A stretch of DNA of 64,000 bases from Parapristionchus giblindavisi (GCA_943737045.1 CALSFV010000079.1:124001-188000), one strand, 5' to 3'; shown: positions 22,729-35,460, numbered from the stretch's first letter. Numbers and translations are program-made. The notes: generated by a model from the letters alone, not told the origin.

Positions 22729-24749
22729 AATACTGTGATTGTGCCGCATTATTGGAAACGATGTTGAAAATTTATTTATTTGCTCTGCTTTTTTTATAAT
22801 AGAACTTTTATTCTCCATTACAGCACAACATCCTTTGTTCAGCACAAATCCACTGTGGGATAGCTGTCACTAAATTAATCCGGCAATTACTATTCCAAAA
22901 TCTCTATATCCGAAATATGGCGGAAATTATATCCAGAACAAACTTCTATGCACAGTGTATGAACATTATCACAATTCGTGCGATATTTCATATCATCACG
23001 TGTATTATTTCACATATTCGCCTCCTACGCAAACAGTCGATTCGAGGTATTGTAATTTCGTTAATACATCAAAGAAATTCATGGAGCTCTAACTTTTCTC
23101 ATTAAGTCTTGAGATAGTAGAAAGACTAATGAACATACACACGAATAATTTGATCTAGACCATTGTGAAGGAAATTTGATAAAATCGTTGTGGAGTGTAT
23201 AAAAATCACTTGTTTTCTTTGTCCGCATGACTACAACATTGAGCTCATGGAGGTATAATTGCGTATGTAACCTTAGCTCGTCAGTTCCATATAACCACGA
23301 GAAGATTATTTTAGGATATTACTGTGGTGATATCGATGTAATAATATACATACGGGTAAAGGCATTATAGTTGATTGGTCAACTGACCAACACGTGATAT
23401 TTATCAACCCAAATCCACTTCACAATGCACAACAGCAAACTACACTGCTTGCAATTAGAGGATGTAGTATCTGAGTGTGGCACAGTATTGTCACAACTTT
23501 GCCAGTAAGGTGAAAGCCAGAAAGAGAGCTCACCGGCCAAACTCATTTAGAATAATGCTGATTTAAAATTATAGAATATTTAATACGTATTCCTCTCAAA
23601 ATATCGTATGCAAATTGGGGCAGAAAGGACGGAGAATCTTTTAATCCACAAGATCTTTCTTCCCCTCTTCGAGGGAAATCACATCCAGCCACGAAAAAGT
23701 TCGAATTTGAGACTTAGAATATTCCAATTACCCAGGAAAAATAGCGTTGTCTGTCCAATAGGTCACATTTAGAATACTCTTGCATCATTCTGGCTTTCAA
23801 AGAATAATAAAACCTGGTACAGAATACTTTGGAGGGTCTGATCTCGTGAATTTTGCTCTACTTGTTTACGACTTTCCTTTGATTCTAGGTACATCCTCTA
23901 ATAGTTTCCATAGAAATAACTGTTCATAGAATGGCTACATTGTACACAATATTCTTTATTTGATGTTCTTAAAATAGAATATTAAAACTGTAAGGGATAT
24001 TTATACACCATGCTTTGATGCGCAGATTAGTTTGACCAATCTCCCTTTTAACGCCATCTATTCAATGAATTTATGCTTTGACCGGAATCCTTTCATCATT
24101 TTTATATAACGAAATCAAATTTAGCTACAGCAATCGCTGCTTAGCTGTAGCTAATCAAGATAAAGTAGGCTCGGAAATGTAGTTTTGGGGTGACGTATCT
24201 CATGAAACCTGCGAAATAGACACTTATCCTCTTGATGCGTAATGGCCATATTAACTAGTCTGTGTCTGAAACATTCTAGAGCTCATTAGACTTTTCATAA
24301 CATGGAAGTATAAAAGCAAATTTCATCCCCAAAAAGTCTGTAATGTTCATGAAACTAAACGAACAATAAAATATATGAGGCCTTCATAAAACAAAGGTCA
24401 AATTCAAAGCATTTTATTATCATCCTTCGAATTCTGGTTTTTCAGTTGAAATTTTGCACTGCCGTGACTTTTCTTAGAATACTACGCTGTGGTAGCTTTG
24501 CATATCCAGAAGTCTTCTAGCGTATTCATGATAATTCGGAGAAAGGGCGTGGCTAATCAAATATTATTTTTATCTCTTTTTATATCTTCTTTACAGTCAC
24601 GCAAAAATTCTTGACGCGTTGGAAATTTTTCATTCAAATTCATTTTATTCATTGAAACTTCCTCATTGAGCAGCCTGGGAAAGCAGTCGTCATCTTCTTT
24701 TGAGAAATTTCTGCCTATACCTCAAGATCATAGAAACAGATCGCAGTAT
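22729..24749. other. Intergenic upstream of receptor B
   Basis: 22890-23165 is the second copy of the block at 9740-10010. The remainder to 24749 shows no domain-bearing frame or known repeat. Confidence 0.5.
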
Positions 24750-27656
24750 ATGTCTGAATTCTACGCTGAGCGATCATATTTTCTGGCCTCGTATCATCCG
24801 GAATCCATACGAAATGCGGTACGTCCTCAATAATATAAAAGAAATTTCGTCGCCGTTCGTAGTCACATTCCCTAAGGGGTGAACGCGCCACGGCAAGGCT
24901 TTTAGGGAGGGCGATCCAGATGTATAGCATAAACTTGCAATTCTTGTCATAGCTTAAATCGAAATGAATAACAATTGGATGTTGTGAAACTTTGGAAATG
25001 GCGAAATATCCTTGCATGTATTTAGGTGTTGCTGCAAGTTGGATATTTTCCATTTTATTTCCTCGCGGCGTGCATTTACAGAGATGGGCACATTCTCAAG
25101 AGCTACCAGGTGATTCTTGTTTTCAGAATTTTCAGATAAAGTTGTTCTTTTCAGTCAACAATAGTTTTCTCGGGGCTATATCAATTCATTTTCTCATTGC
25201 CTTACATATTTTTCCATACATGGTTCGCCATAGCTGTACATCAGGTAAGCTTTTTGTTTAATATCAATACAAACTTAGATATAGTCGGATAGGGCTGAAT
25301 GCTATTATCAACAAGCTTATCCGTGCTAGCTCGCCCCTAGCACGAGAGTCTACTGTATTGTATAGCTGTACTGTCAATGAGAGTTAGGGGCATTTGATAC
25401 CTAATTGTAAAAGCATATTATAATACTTCCGCGAGAGAACAACACTACTTATTATATAATAAAGCCTTTTTGGTGGTTAGTAAGAGATGAGCTTACTATG
25501 TGATAGACCTCATGATATAACACATGAAGTGTTTTGTTTACTACGAAGGATATTATTTTAGTGAGGGTAAAATGTGTATGAATGGCCATTAAATTAGAAT
25601 GATTGATAAAAGTACGTTAAGTTTAAATGTGCATGAACTTTGAATGCAAAAAATTGGGTTCTGTTCTACTAAACTTTCTTGGGACCGGTAAACTTCCATG
25701 GGACACGTAAGGTAGAACAGAGCCAAAAGTTGGAATATAATATTGGTGTACATTTCAGAACGTGGAGACAACCGTGCTGATGTGCACATTGGGCAGAATG
25801 GGCACTGCTGTGTTCAATTTCGCATCGTACAACGCACTTACGGTAAAAATGAATACAACAATATTGATTACTTATGGTTTGGAGTTCGGACTGAATTGGC
25901 CTTGAATTATCACTGGCCTAGCAGTGATCATTCAAAGGACTTTGTGTGCCTTGAATAACGGGTTGTACATTTATGGTTTGGAGAACAGCTAAATGAATAT
26001 ATCCGTGATACCTCAAGTAGCATAGGATGAGTGCTATAGCTTTCAGGCCATAAGCATCTCGAGACTGAGTATAATCATATTCAAGTGTCACTGTGGTTTC
26101 CTGTGCAACTCCATAGTCTTCATCGCTTTCGGTATCCCAGCTGTAAGCATTTATCAGAGTACATTTAAATTAATAATACTATTAGTACGAGTGTAGGTTT
26201 GCATGGACATTAAATATAAAATTTCTTTTCAAAGTATATACGTTAGCTAATAATGTATGTATCATATGGTATTTATTTTGTAAATATCGAAAACTTTAAA
26301 AAAATCAAATATATTTACAGTTTTTGCTGCTCGCCTACCTTCTGACAGTGAGCGTCCCAGTATCTTACATGACATGTTCTCCAATGTTATTTTACTATGA
26401 GACTCTTCCAATCGTGGTGCGGTTTTCACTGTTCATTTATGTTTATCTTTTTATTATTTTTGTTCATTTACTTTTACTACTAAAGGCAAAATACTCCAAC
26501 TTCGTAATATAAATATGATGCTTTAAAAGGTTTTTAATGGCTATATCTTCGCGGTTCCTTTGATTGCGGTGATTCTCAATTCGATCACTATTGGATATCT
26601 TATCCTTCGGAGGCACAAAAATGGTTCGTCAATTTTCATCGAACTTTCCTTCTTGAACAACTTTCTTGAACTTTTTTTGTTACAATCTTTACCAACTGAT
26701 CAAAAATGCGATTGTGAGAAGAAATTTTTACTATGGTATCGTTTTAGAAAATTAACAGTAATATTTTTAAATGTTATTGATTACAAACATCGAAAGTACG
26801 CATTTTTGTCTTTCCAGTGGTCCACCACAGTGACTCCCGTACGGTCGATGAAATTAAAATTGCTGCTGTTCTTCTAATCCAGAGTATCATCCCAGCTCTC
26901 ACTATAAGCAGTATTGGCTATCGATCGTTGAACCAAATATTAGGTGAGATCATAAGTATCGATTGAACAACAACGAAATGCTGTACAACCTGTAGAGACC
27001 CTTGAGAGAGGTAACGCTCCCTTCAATAGGTTACCTTTTATTATAGATTCTTAGTCATATCAAATTCAGGCTTCAGTATGTCGCAATGGATCACCGACGT
27101 CGCTGACACGTGCGGATACGCCACAACCGGACTGAATATGGCTGCGTCCATGATGTTCATTAAGACATTCCAGATACAGTTCAAACAGGTATTGATTTTT
27201 ACTTAGACGGTGCTAGATTTTTCAAAACGTGCGCACGCCGTAACCTCCGCCGTAACGTCTCCGTCGTTTCGTAGTGCGCACGTTTCGAAAAATGTAACGC
27301 CGCCTTACTGCTATATCAGTTCCAAAGTCTATTAGCATATGTATGCACTTTAGCTTATACAATTACATGATCACATTACCCTTCTCGTTACCCTTGTTAA
27401 TTTCAATCTACGCTCTGACACAACTCTCTAGCAGACAAATAAAGTGAGAGAGAGTGGCCAGAGCGGATAGTTTTTTTAAACAACTCATCGAGACACTTGA
27501 TAGGTAAAATTTATTCACGAATGATGACTGCGATGAATTATTAATAAGGAATGAACGCTCTATTTTCAGATATTTCTCCCTTTCTTGAAAACCAAATGCG
27601 ATAGGACCCGATTCACTACGGTAACTTCGGTCCACACTATTACCCCAAGGAAGTGA
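24750..27656 (+). CDS. Seven-helix chemoreceptor B (10 exons, 314 aa)
   Basis: Exons 24750-24818, 25026-25109, 25155-25244, 25759-25842, 26047-26142, 26321-26416, 26530-26623, 26818-26943, 27070-27188 and 27570-27656 (TGA) join in one frame with the exon lengths of receptor A. The product starts MSEFYAERSYFLASYHPES. Family blocks are GYFPFYFLAACIYRDGHILK, FSLPYIFFHTWFAI, CTLGRMGTAVFNFASYNALT, AISISRLSIIIFKCHCGF, LLIQSIIPALTISSIGYRS and TTGLNMAASMMFIKTFQIQF. The tail is FTTVTSVHTITPRK. It is closer to receptor F than to A. Intron 4 carries a fresh short retroposon, and introns 8-9 carry MITE pieces. All splice sites look functional. Confidence 0.85.
25885..25970. mobile_element. 86-bp retroposon insertion in receptor B intron 4
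   Basis: It is flanked by perfect 13-bp direct repeats TTATGGTTTGGAG at 25872-25884 and 25971-25983. The insert holds CACTGGCCTAGCAGTGATCA and GTGTGCCTTGAATAACGGGT, as in LINE C at 20056-20145; a diverged reversed relative lies near 3688-3760. Confidence 0.75.
27206..27303. repeat. Palindromic MITE in receptor B intron 9
   Basis: The arms TTTTTCAAAACGTGCGCAC and GTGCGCACGTTTCGAAAAA are inverted repeats. A fragment of the same element is at about 54640-54700. Confidence 0.7.
27395..27478. repeat. MITE family Z fragment in receptor B intron 9
   Basis: The core CTCTAGCAGACAAATAAAGT with GAGAGAGTGGCCAGAGCGG is recognisable. Both ends are eroded. Confidence 0.55.
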
Positions 27657-28134
27657 TTCTTTGGTTTATCAAGCTACATATATGCAATATTTTCATGCAG
27701 TATTTATATGCCTCAAAAAGTGTTGTTATTCTCGTTTCTTTTGAAGTTTTACACGTAAAATGGGTGTTTCTTTAGACTGTGTAATTCAATGGGATTCACT
27801 CGACTGTTGTCCGATCCGTTTATTCTCGCGTAATGAATTATGCCTTCCCAATTGGTATTCCAAAATTTCCAAGATATTTTAGAAGTGTTCAAAGAGATTT
27901 TCAACTAAAATTTAAAAAAAATCAGTGTTATCAATTGTCACCAGGCACTGTCCAGGATCAAATTATGGCTTGTTTTTTTAACAGTCTTTCATATCTGACT
28001 GAATGTCTGTGGTATTAAAATTGCGAAATCTCATTTGCTTCATTATATTAGCCAAAGATCTTTACACAAAATCATTTTACAAAATTCCAATTGTGAAAAT
28101 GCTCAGGTCTGACCTATAAATATAAACTCGTTTG
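27657..28134. other. Intergenic between receptor B and the Srx-like array
   Basis: The two genes converge here. 28097-28134 (CTCAGGTCTGACCTATAAAT) recurs downstream of the second Srx-like copy near 34191, so the duplicated unit includes 3' flank. Confidence 0.5.
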
Positions 28135-30187
28135 TTACGATACATTTATATGTATAGCACCAGTCGGAGTCACAGAAGAGCTATTGATTTTGCAAAGTTG
28201 CTTCCGAAAATCACGATTGCAAACTAACACTATGAATCTGGAAAAAAATAACGAGTTATTGATTGATTCGTCGAATACCGTACCCGTCCATAGCGTTGAC
28301 GAGACACCACGACACCGTAGTTAGTGCGAAGGCTTCCCATTTGTTTCGCGCGTATCCGGAGAGTAGAAAATACGTGATCAATTCCGTGATAAAGAATATA
28401 CCCTGGAGAGCCGCCTGTAATTTGCTATTGAAATTTATCAAAAAAAATTTATTAATAATTACAGAACAAGTATATTCGACAAAATTGGGAAGATCTTGCC
28501 TGATAGACAAGATCCATCTCACGACTTCTTCTAAGTGCTGAAGTTGCGTCAAGACGCGACTGAAATGATTGTCAATGCGAGAGAAGATGAATCCATCGAC
28601 AACAAACCTTGCTTAATCCGAAATGAATTCGCAGAATGAATGAAATGTCAAGCACGGCGACAATAAGGACGAAGATACTGTTCTTTAGAAAGTCTCCATA
28701 CCTGTAAAGGAGAACATTTCTCCATCCTCAACTACTTTTTTGTGTTATGTTTATATGAAATGATTTAAGGCACACCCCGGGCAAAGTAGAAACCCTTCGC
28801 TCTGGAAATGTTCTCTCGCTTTCTCTGTCTACGAGAGACTGTGCGGATAGTTAAATTAGTTCTGGATATGCTTTAACGGGGGGAATTTGACCGCTGTGTA
28901 TGTAAATGTTTCACAATAATCAAATATACATTACCATTTAATATAATAACAGATAGTAGTATCTAGAAAAATGTAAAACCACGTTCCATTTGGTATATAG
29001 AACGAACAATCGACTGCAAAAATAAAATATTCTGAACTGGTCGTCTCATAGGTTCATTCTGGTGTCAGGGAAAGTGGAAAGAAATACTGACTGAAAATCA
29101 TTGCAACAGTTTCGTACACTGTTCCAAAGGTCCAGTTGATTAAAATGAGTCCGATTGTATTCGATTTACTATAATTACATGCATTTACATTACGAAAAAA
29201 ATCCGAACAGAGTGTCAGAATTGATGAGAGTTTTCGCATTGTATCATATATTTTCAATTTTATTAATAAATTACCTGAACAAGTAAGGATATTTGAATGG
29301 GAAATAGACAGCACAAAATCGATTTATCGATATGCAAACATGTGACATTCCACATATCTCAAAGCTTTTTCTTTTATACATTATTGTCACTGACAAAAAA
29401 TATTGAGTATCATAAAAAAACGTTTCAAATCATTCATTTTTCACGTTTTCCTGTCTCAACCACTAAATAAGCCATCAAAATATAGTAAGACATTCGAAGA
29501 AAAAAACGCATTTAAGATTTTCATGTATTTAAGACCTCGTAAAAGAGAAGCAATGCGAATCCGAAATGATGTGATGCATCGTAGAGGCTATTGTCTTGAC
29601 TGAAAAAAAAGCTTAAATAATATTATACTTTAATACGCCGATTGCTAGTTCATATGACAATATATGTCGGGCAACAAATTTGTTTATGATTGTTTCAAAA
29701 TTCGTAAAATTCGTGAGCCTAATTCGAATCTTCTTCATAAAATCGATGGTTAAAATCAATCAAAATTTCTCACAGAAATATGCATGGCACAACGAAAAAC
29801 ACAAATATTCCTTGGTGAAAGCAATCCGCTAATGCCTGTAATGAGGATAAAGGTTGCCATTACAAATATACCACACAGAGAGCGCGAGAGAATCATTTTA
29901 CGTTATTTCTATTCATGATATTCATATCTGCAATGTGCTTGTCTTTTTTGACTCATGAATGTCTGAATATGTGAATGGTTTTCTATAAGAATGTATTCTA
30001 TTACCTGACTAAAAGTAAGAATGCCGAATGAATTCTTTAGAGATGGCATCATTCTAAGAAAGAATACAACAGTTAGGTTGCATAACAGTCCCATAACGGC
30101 TATCTGAATGTCGAAATATTCGAAAGGCGACGAATGGTATGTTACCGGGAAAAGTATACATGCCGCTAGTTGATAATCAGTTATCAT
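28135..30187 (-). CDS. Srx-like chemoreceptor, array copy 1 (9 exons, 286 aa)
   Basis: Minus-strand exons 30187-30005, 29835-29774, 29599-29536, 29357-29275, 29168-29088, 28701-28608, 28559-28500, 28414-28284 and 28237-28135 (TAA) join in one frame. ATG directly follows TTTCAG, which suits splice-leader addition or a 5' UTR intron. Blocks are SLKNSFGILTFSQ after helix 1, SHVCISINRFCAVYFPFKY (Srx-like), W-F-G-T-V-Y-E-T, RRSREMDLVYQ, FALTTVSWCLVNAMDG and VCNRDFRKQL at the end of helix 7. These match my knowledge of the Srx class of the Srg superfamily. The 28499-28415 intron starts with GC (CAG|GCAAGA), not GT; it alone keeps the helix frame. A MITE family Z copy sits in the 28702-29087 intron. 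Confidence 0.85.
28765..28876. repeat. MITE family Z, intron of Srx-like copy 1
   Basis: TTAAGGCACACCCCGGGCAA ... GATATGCTTTAA with the usual palindromic core. A remnant of the same insertion is at 38043-38094 in copy 2. Confidence 0.75.
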
Positions 30188-30724
30188 CTGAAATCTCTTT
30201 TTGTAATGATTAGTTGAAAAATGGTAAATGCGCGACATGTCACAGCACACTAAGAAACACAGTTTGTTGAGGTATAATATTTTGTATAGTTGCATTGCAA
30301 TATTAATTAATTAGCATAGTAGACGACGTCTGCATTCACACCATTAATGTAGTTAGACACGTGGGAAAATCAAAGTTCGTACAAAATAACTGCATAAACA
30401 TACAGAATTTAATAGCTTTAACAGATCAGAATATAATTGTATTTTTCATTGCCATCTCAATCAATCGGCTTCTTCAAAGATCACATAAATCATAAATCAT
30501 AAATCATAAATCATAAAGATGATATTGAGAACTAAATTTTGAAAAGCATCGCTGCGAGAGGTGCATATCAAAGCGTTCGTTCGTAGAACTATTTTGAATG
30601 TAGTCAATCGCTTCGATAAACTGCTTAGGAGGTAAACGAGTCCTGTTTGCGCTGATTTTTTAAACAACTCGAGCAGCATGGGCGATATATCAGGTGTAAC
30701 CGAAAGTGAAATTGCACAAACCAC
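30188..30724. other. 5' flank of Srx-like copy 1
   Basis: It is alignable by eye in part with sequence upstream of copies 2 and 3. ATAAATC is repeated near 30484-30516. No coding exon is recognised. Confidence 0.45.
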
Positions 30725-31478
30725 CCTCAAGTTGACTTCACTATTGACAATAACCGCCTCCCAATAGTATCACAATTCAAAGATCTTGGAATTACTTACA
30801 ACAATTCGCTTGATTTTAGTGAGCACATTGCTAACATAGTTAGGAAAGCCAAATCAAGATGTTGCTATATTTATCGATCGTTTACTTCTCGTAGTGTATC
30901 TTTATACAGTCGTCTGTTCTGCACCTATGTCCGTCCCCTGCTCGAGTATTGTAGTGAACTTTGGTCCCCGTCGTCCTCGTCAATGCAACTGCATGTTGAA
31001 TCTGTCCTTAAAACCTATTCCAGAATCGTTCTTCGTAGATGTGGTATCTCGTATATCGACTATCCTCACAGGCTGTCCCTTCTCGACCTTCAATCCCTTT
31101 CCACCCGTAGAGAAATCATTGATCTGACCACAACTTTTAAGATCATTAACGGTTTTATCGATATCGATCCCCGCAAAACGTTCCTTTTCTCCAATTCACT
31201 CCACAGAAACCGTGGACACTCCCAAAAACTACTCTTTCATAGGATTTCCAGTCGTAGATTTAGATGCTTCTTGTCTAATAGAGTTGTTAATAAATGGAAT
31301 ATTCTTGAACCATCTATTGTAAATTCGCCAAACCCCACAGTTTTTCGTAATAGTATCAAAGCTGTGATCTAGATATTGCAGCATTCTAGTCGTTCTTCCT
31401 ATTTTATTCAATATTTATTATTTACAAAATATCGTTACTTTCTCTTGTTCAAGAATCGATAAATTATTATTAAATTAA
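30725..31478 (+). pseudogene. LINE copy D, C-terminal reverse transcriptase fragment
   Basis: Coding similarity starts at the thumb (QVDFTIDNN-like, frame-shifted) and continues as YSRIVLRRCGISYIDYP, FKIINGFIDIDPRKTFL, SNRVVNKWN, then stops at TGA. The 3' UTR is GCTGTGATCTAGATATTGCA to AATCGATAAATTATTATT. It is close to LINE C. It separates Srx-like copy 1 from its duplicated upstream element. Confidence 0.85.
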
Positions 31479-31881
31479 TTTACGAATGCACCCTGTGTAT
31501 GAGTTAAAGAAGGGGTACCCACGAGATTTGGGCTACGCTAAAAGAAAACAGTAAAGAGAATATTTTCGAAAAAGTTCGTCATGACAAAATATATAAAGAA
31601 ATATATGCTAGCGTTGTTTGTGTTTATCGACATAATATTAGTGATGGTTGTGGAGATTAGTGACTAAATACCGAATCATAGATCTACGTGTGTATGACAT
31701 CTAATCCATCACAAATTACACAAATCCCAACTGTTTCCGTACGAATTATGCTTGTCTACGCCATGCCATAAGACGCGAAGTGTTTTCAAATCTTTTTTTG
31801 TACGAAGAAATTGCAGTGAGTCATGGGTCATTAGGACAAGTTCAATCGAATATAAAGCTAAAAATGGACTAAAGCCGCGTT

Positions 31882-31953
<72 letters not shown>

Positions 31954-32293
31954 TCAAAATTATCTTTTATTATGAGATTCTTGCATTATGATTATGATTA
32001 TGATGAGATTATTATAAGATTGTGTTCATAAATGGAAAATATTTTAAATTAGCAATAAATAAGTAGAATAAGCAAATATTTTTGGTTATATCTTAATCGT
32101 AGTATGATCGGATGCTCGTGACTAGTTACATAATTTTTATTTGATTATTCAGTTGATAAAAAGAAACGCGGCCTACTCCGGTATTTTGAAACTTAAAGTC
32201 TACTTAAACTACGTTACAGACTTGAAGTAGTCTTTAAGTTTACTTCAAGAGAATGAACATTTGACGTAATGCATTACAGTACACAACGCCTCT
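31479..32293. other. Intergenic with (AT)n and a degenerate palindrome
   Basis: 31884-31951 is an uninterrupted (AT)n tract. 32175-32260 holds an imperfect palindrome around GAAACTTAAAGTCTACTT, related to 53398-53612. No gene is seen. Confidence 0.55.
31625..31780 (-). promoter_or_regulatory. Duplicated upstream element of Srx-like copy 1
   Basis: Homologous to 40139-40275 and 44484-44665, upstream of copies 2 and 3 in the same orientation. Shared core on the plus strand: ATAATATTA, then AAATACCGAATC and CATCTAATCCA. It may be a promoter or merely a duplicated flank. In copy 1 LINE D lies between it and the gene. Confidence 0.45.
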
Positions 32294-32414
32294 TTAAAGG
32301 GGGAGTGACCTCTCTCAACGATCTCTTCATTGCACACACTATTTCACTGTACTCTAACAACGAGAGAGCGTAGACTGTTGAGGAGACCGTTGACAAAGGT
32401 TTCAGTCCCTTTAA
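32294..32414. repeat. MITE family Y
   Basis: TTAAAGGGGGAGTGACCTCT ... CAGTCCCTTTAA, 121 bp, palindromic. Confidence 0.75.
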
Positions 32415-32424
32415 GCAGACTTAC

Positions 32425-33930
32425 AGGGTGCGTGAAAGTTACCGGCACTCGATTGTATCAGATTGCGCAATCGCGGCAAATCGATATTTCGCAAAATCAG
32501 TTGCATGATTATGACGTGTGACCTTTCGCATAAAAGTGTTCGAGGTTTCAATCCGATTGCTCTAGTTAGTTAATAAGGGTGAAGGCATACCCGGTGAGAT
32601 ATACTATCCTGACGCTCTACCGAGAAGGAATCCAGCCCGACAACATCTTCCTTCAACTCAACTTTCCCAAGAGAACCGTCTACCACGCAAACCAACGGTA
32701 TCAGGAACTCGGCACGGAAGGTGACCGTCCAGGGAGAGGAACACCGGTGTCCGCAACTTCACCCCAGAACCGTGAGATAATTCTCCAGAAGTTCTACCGT
32801 AAACCCACGCGGTGCATGGACGATATGGTAGAAAGCTCGGTATTTTTTGACTTCGTTAATCGTACGATCGCCAAATATGGTCTGATGCAGCACCTATATA
32901 AGCACTGTATACTGCTTGGTTTGAACGATCCTCAGATCAATCTGCGAAGAATGCGATGCCTTTTCTTTCTCGACCGGTTTCACATTTACGAACATTTATT
33001 TCACTACTCTCTTTACTGACGATAAATTTTTTACCCTCGATTTTAATTTCAATACTCCGAACCAGGGCTGGGATTTTGTGTTTTGTGTTTTGTATTTTTT
33101 TGTGTTTTTCATGGTCTTGGACACAAAAAATTTTGTGTCAAAATTTTGTGTAAATGAGACACAAAATAACACAAAAAAATTGGTATCAATTTTCTGATTT
33201 TACAAGATTTTCAGGAAGAAAATCGATGATATTAATCGTTCCGTATAGTAAAATTTTATCTGCAAAATTGTAAATTTTGCAATGATCAGATAATTTTGGT
33301 CTAGAATTTCCTTTTATCAGTAATTTCAAGCTTGCTATCTCCGTTTTCGTTCAGCCGAATACCAGACTCATAGGTTTCTCGGTCGTTGTTCTTTTTGAAC
33401 TGATATTACGTGCTGTTTTGTTCGTGTTGAAGTTCTATATTGAAAAAAATACCTTTTTATTAGCCATATACTTGCTCAAATCTAGAGAAAAATTTTTTTG
33501 TGTTTTTTTGTGTTTTGTGTACACAAAAAAATATTTTTGTGTTTTTTGTGTACACAAAATTTTTGTGTCAAGAAAGCGTTTTGTGTCCCAGCCCTGCTCC
33601 GAACGACATAATCATAGACCATGATTACAAGGAATCTACCAAACTGGGTGGCATCACCGGTCAACCTCGCGTCCTGCCTATGTGATGGTGTGAGAGGCCT
33701 CCCCCCCCCCCCCCCACCGGTAGGATTCCTGTCGTCTTTGTATCGTCAGGCGCAAAGGCGAATATCAACTACTACGTCAATCACATCCTGAAAAACGTAC
33801 TCCTCTCCTGGTCTAATTCTCACTTCTACAGCTACAGCTACAGCTTCTTTTCGACGCTGCAGCAGGATGGCGCACCCAGACATACATTAGAGGACAAAAT
33901 CGGCTAAGTGATGAGAACATGCATGGCTCA
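32425..33930 (+). pseudogene. Tc1/mariner-type transposase relic, split by a hAT element
   Basis: From 32579 a 146-codon frame gives a helix-turn-helix N-terminus (LYREGIQPDNIFLQLNF, RYQELGTEGDRPGRGTP). A frameshift follows, then TDDKFFTLDFNFNTPN. The hAT element at 33063-33596 is inserted exactly here, and the frame resumes as NDIIIDHDYKES. After a C run, VVFVSSGAKANINYYVNHIL and STLQQDGAPRHT, a typical Tc1/mariner block, follow. Frameshifts, the C run and the insertion make it non-functional. Possible left terminus: ACAGGGTGCGTGAAAGTTAC at about 32424. Confidence 0.75.
33063..33596 (+). mobile_element. Non-autonomous hAT-type element, copy 1 (534 bp)
   Basis: Ends are CAGGGCTGGGA and TCCCAGCCCTG. 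A perfect 8-bp target duplication CTCCGAAC lies at 33055-33062 and 33597-33604. Sub-terminal TTTGTGTTTTTTGTG repeats are inverted at both ends. No transposase. Practically identical to the inverted copy at 59467-60000. Confidence 0.9.
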
Positions 33931-34219
33931 AAATGAATGAAAATTTCACGTGACTAAAAATCCTTTGCATTTGATCGTGTAGGGGATTCTGGAGACTCGC
34001 ACTCGCACTGTTACAGTCGCTATTTAATACTTGTCATGTACCATCACTCAATGAATAATTTATCGTCCAAGAGTGGGACCATGGTATCTTATGAGAGAAA
34101 TCTCACCCTGACCCGCTCACAAAAGTTTACACTTCATATTATTTTCACTCGTAATATTTGTTTAGTACGATGATAATCCAATTGTGAAATGCTCAGGTCT
34201 GACCTATGTATAAACTGTT
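33931..34219. other. Intergenic flank of Srx-like copy 2
   Basis: No gene is seen. The last part is homologous to the 3' flank of copy 1. Confidence 0.45.
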
Positions 34220-34712
34220 TTATTGCGGAATATTTCTATTTATAGTACTCGTCAGAGTCACAGAAGTGCTGTTAATTTTGCAAATTTGCCTCCGAAAGTC
34301 GCGATTGCAAACCAGCACTATGAATCTGAAAAAAAATGAACGAGTTATCGATTGATTCGTCTAATACCGTACCCGTCCATAGCGTTGACAAGACACCACG
34401 ACACAGTAGTCAATGCGTAGGCTTCCCATTTGTTTCGCGCATATCCAGATAGTAGAAAATATGTGATCAATTCTGTGATAAAGAAGATACCCTGGAGAGC
34501 CGCCTGTAACATTTCTCTATTGAATAATTGCCTCTATGTTTATCGTTAAAGATAAATAAATTATTATTAATATTATATTAGGTTGATGCATAAATTTCTT
34601 TACAAAATTGAGTACGAACATATTGATCTGCCACAAAAAATAAGTAGGCCCTTCTGTAGTAATTCAATTTATTTATCATATCAGACAGACCTAGGTCAGA
34701 TGATTAATGGAC

Positions 34713-35460
34713 CAGGGGTGTGCGGCAACCACTTTTTCGGCAACCGGCAATTGCCGGCAACCGGAAAATAAAAAAATCGGCAATTGCCGGCGATTTCGGC
34801 AACTTCGGCAATTTTGAATTTAACTATTTAAAATGAGCCAATTATTTTTTCATGAAGAAAAAAATCCTTATCAAAAATCGTTACCAAACGAAAACAATGG
34901 CAAGAAAAAATTGCAACAACGAATGAAATATCAATATTTTTCGTTACTTATGTACCCATAAGTAGAATTTTCATAGAATTGGACAGTGATATTTGAAAAT
35001 ATTCTTTCTGTATTTTTTGACAACGATCCCGCCACACGAATAGTCTTTCTGCTTTCGCATATCCGGATGGGTAAATTAGATACTTCGATGAGATAAGCGG
35101 GTGTTATGCCTTCGTGACATTACTAGTCTAATGAGCGGATGGATCAATCTACATCAGGATCATCTGGATCAGTGTCCGGTATAGTGGCCAGAAAACATTC
35201 GACTTCCTAGAGAAAACACAAAGGCAAACGAATTCTCGTTCTCAAAACGACACGATTATTCGTTTTTGTATACCGTATACATCAAATTTCTAAAATATTG
35301 CACACAAAACTTGTGCTTATCTGATTTTTCTCGATCATTTTTTGCTTGAATTTTATTTCGGCATTTTTTCATAATTGGTTGCCGTTGCCGGCAACCAATT
35401 TCGGCAATCAAAAGTCGGCAATTTCGGCAATTCCGGCAATCGGCAAATCACTTGCCCCTG
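34713..35460. mobile_element. hAT-like non-autonomous element inside the mariner
   Basis: CAGGGGTGTGCGGCAACC at the left and CGGCAAATCACTTGCCCCTG at the right. Sub-terminal CAATTGCCGGCAACCGG repeats occur at both ends. Flanking 8-mers TAATGGAC and GTATAGAC agree at only 5 of 8 positions, so the insertion is old. Confidence 0.65.

Noticed and set aside
33418..33624. Short frame rich in Phe and Cys, repeated at 59448-59645
   Set aside because: It is translated hAT-element sequence; it recurs only because the element is duplicated.
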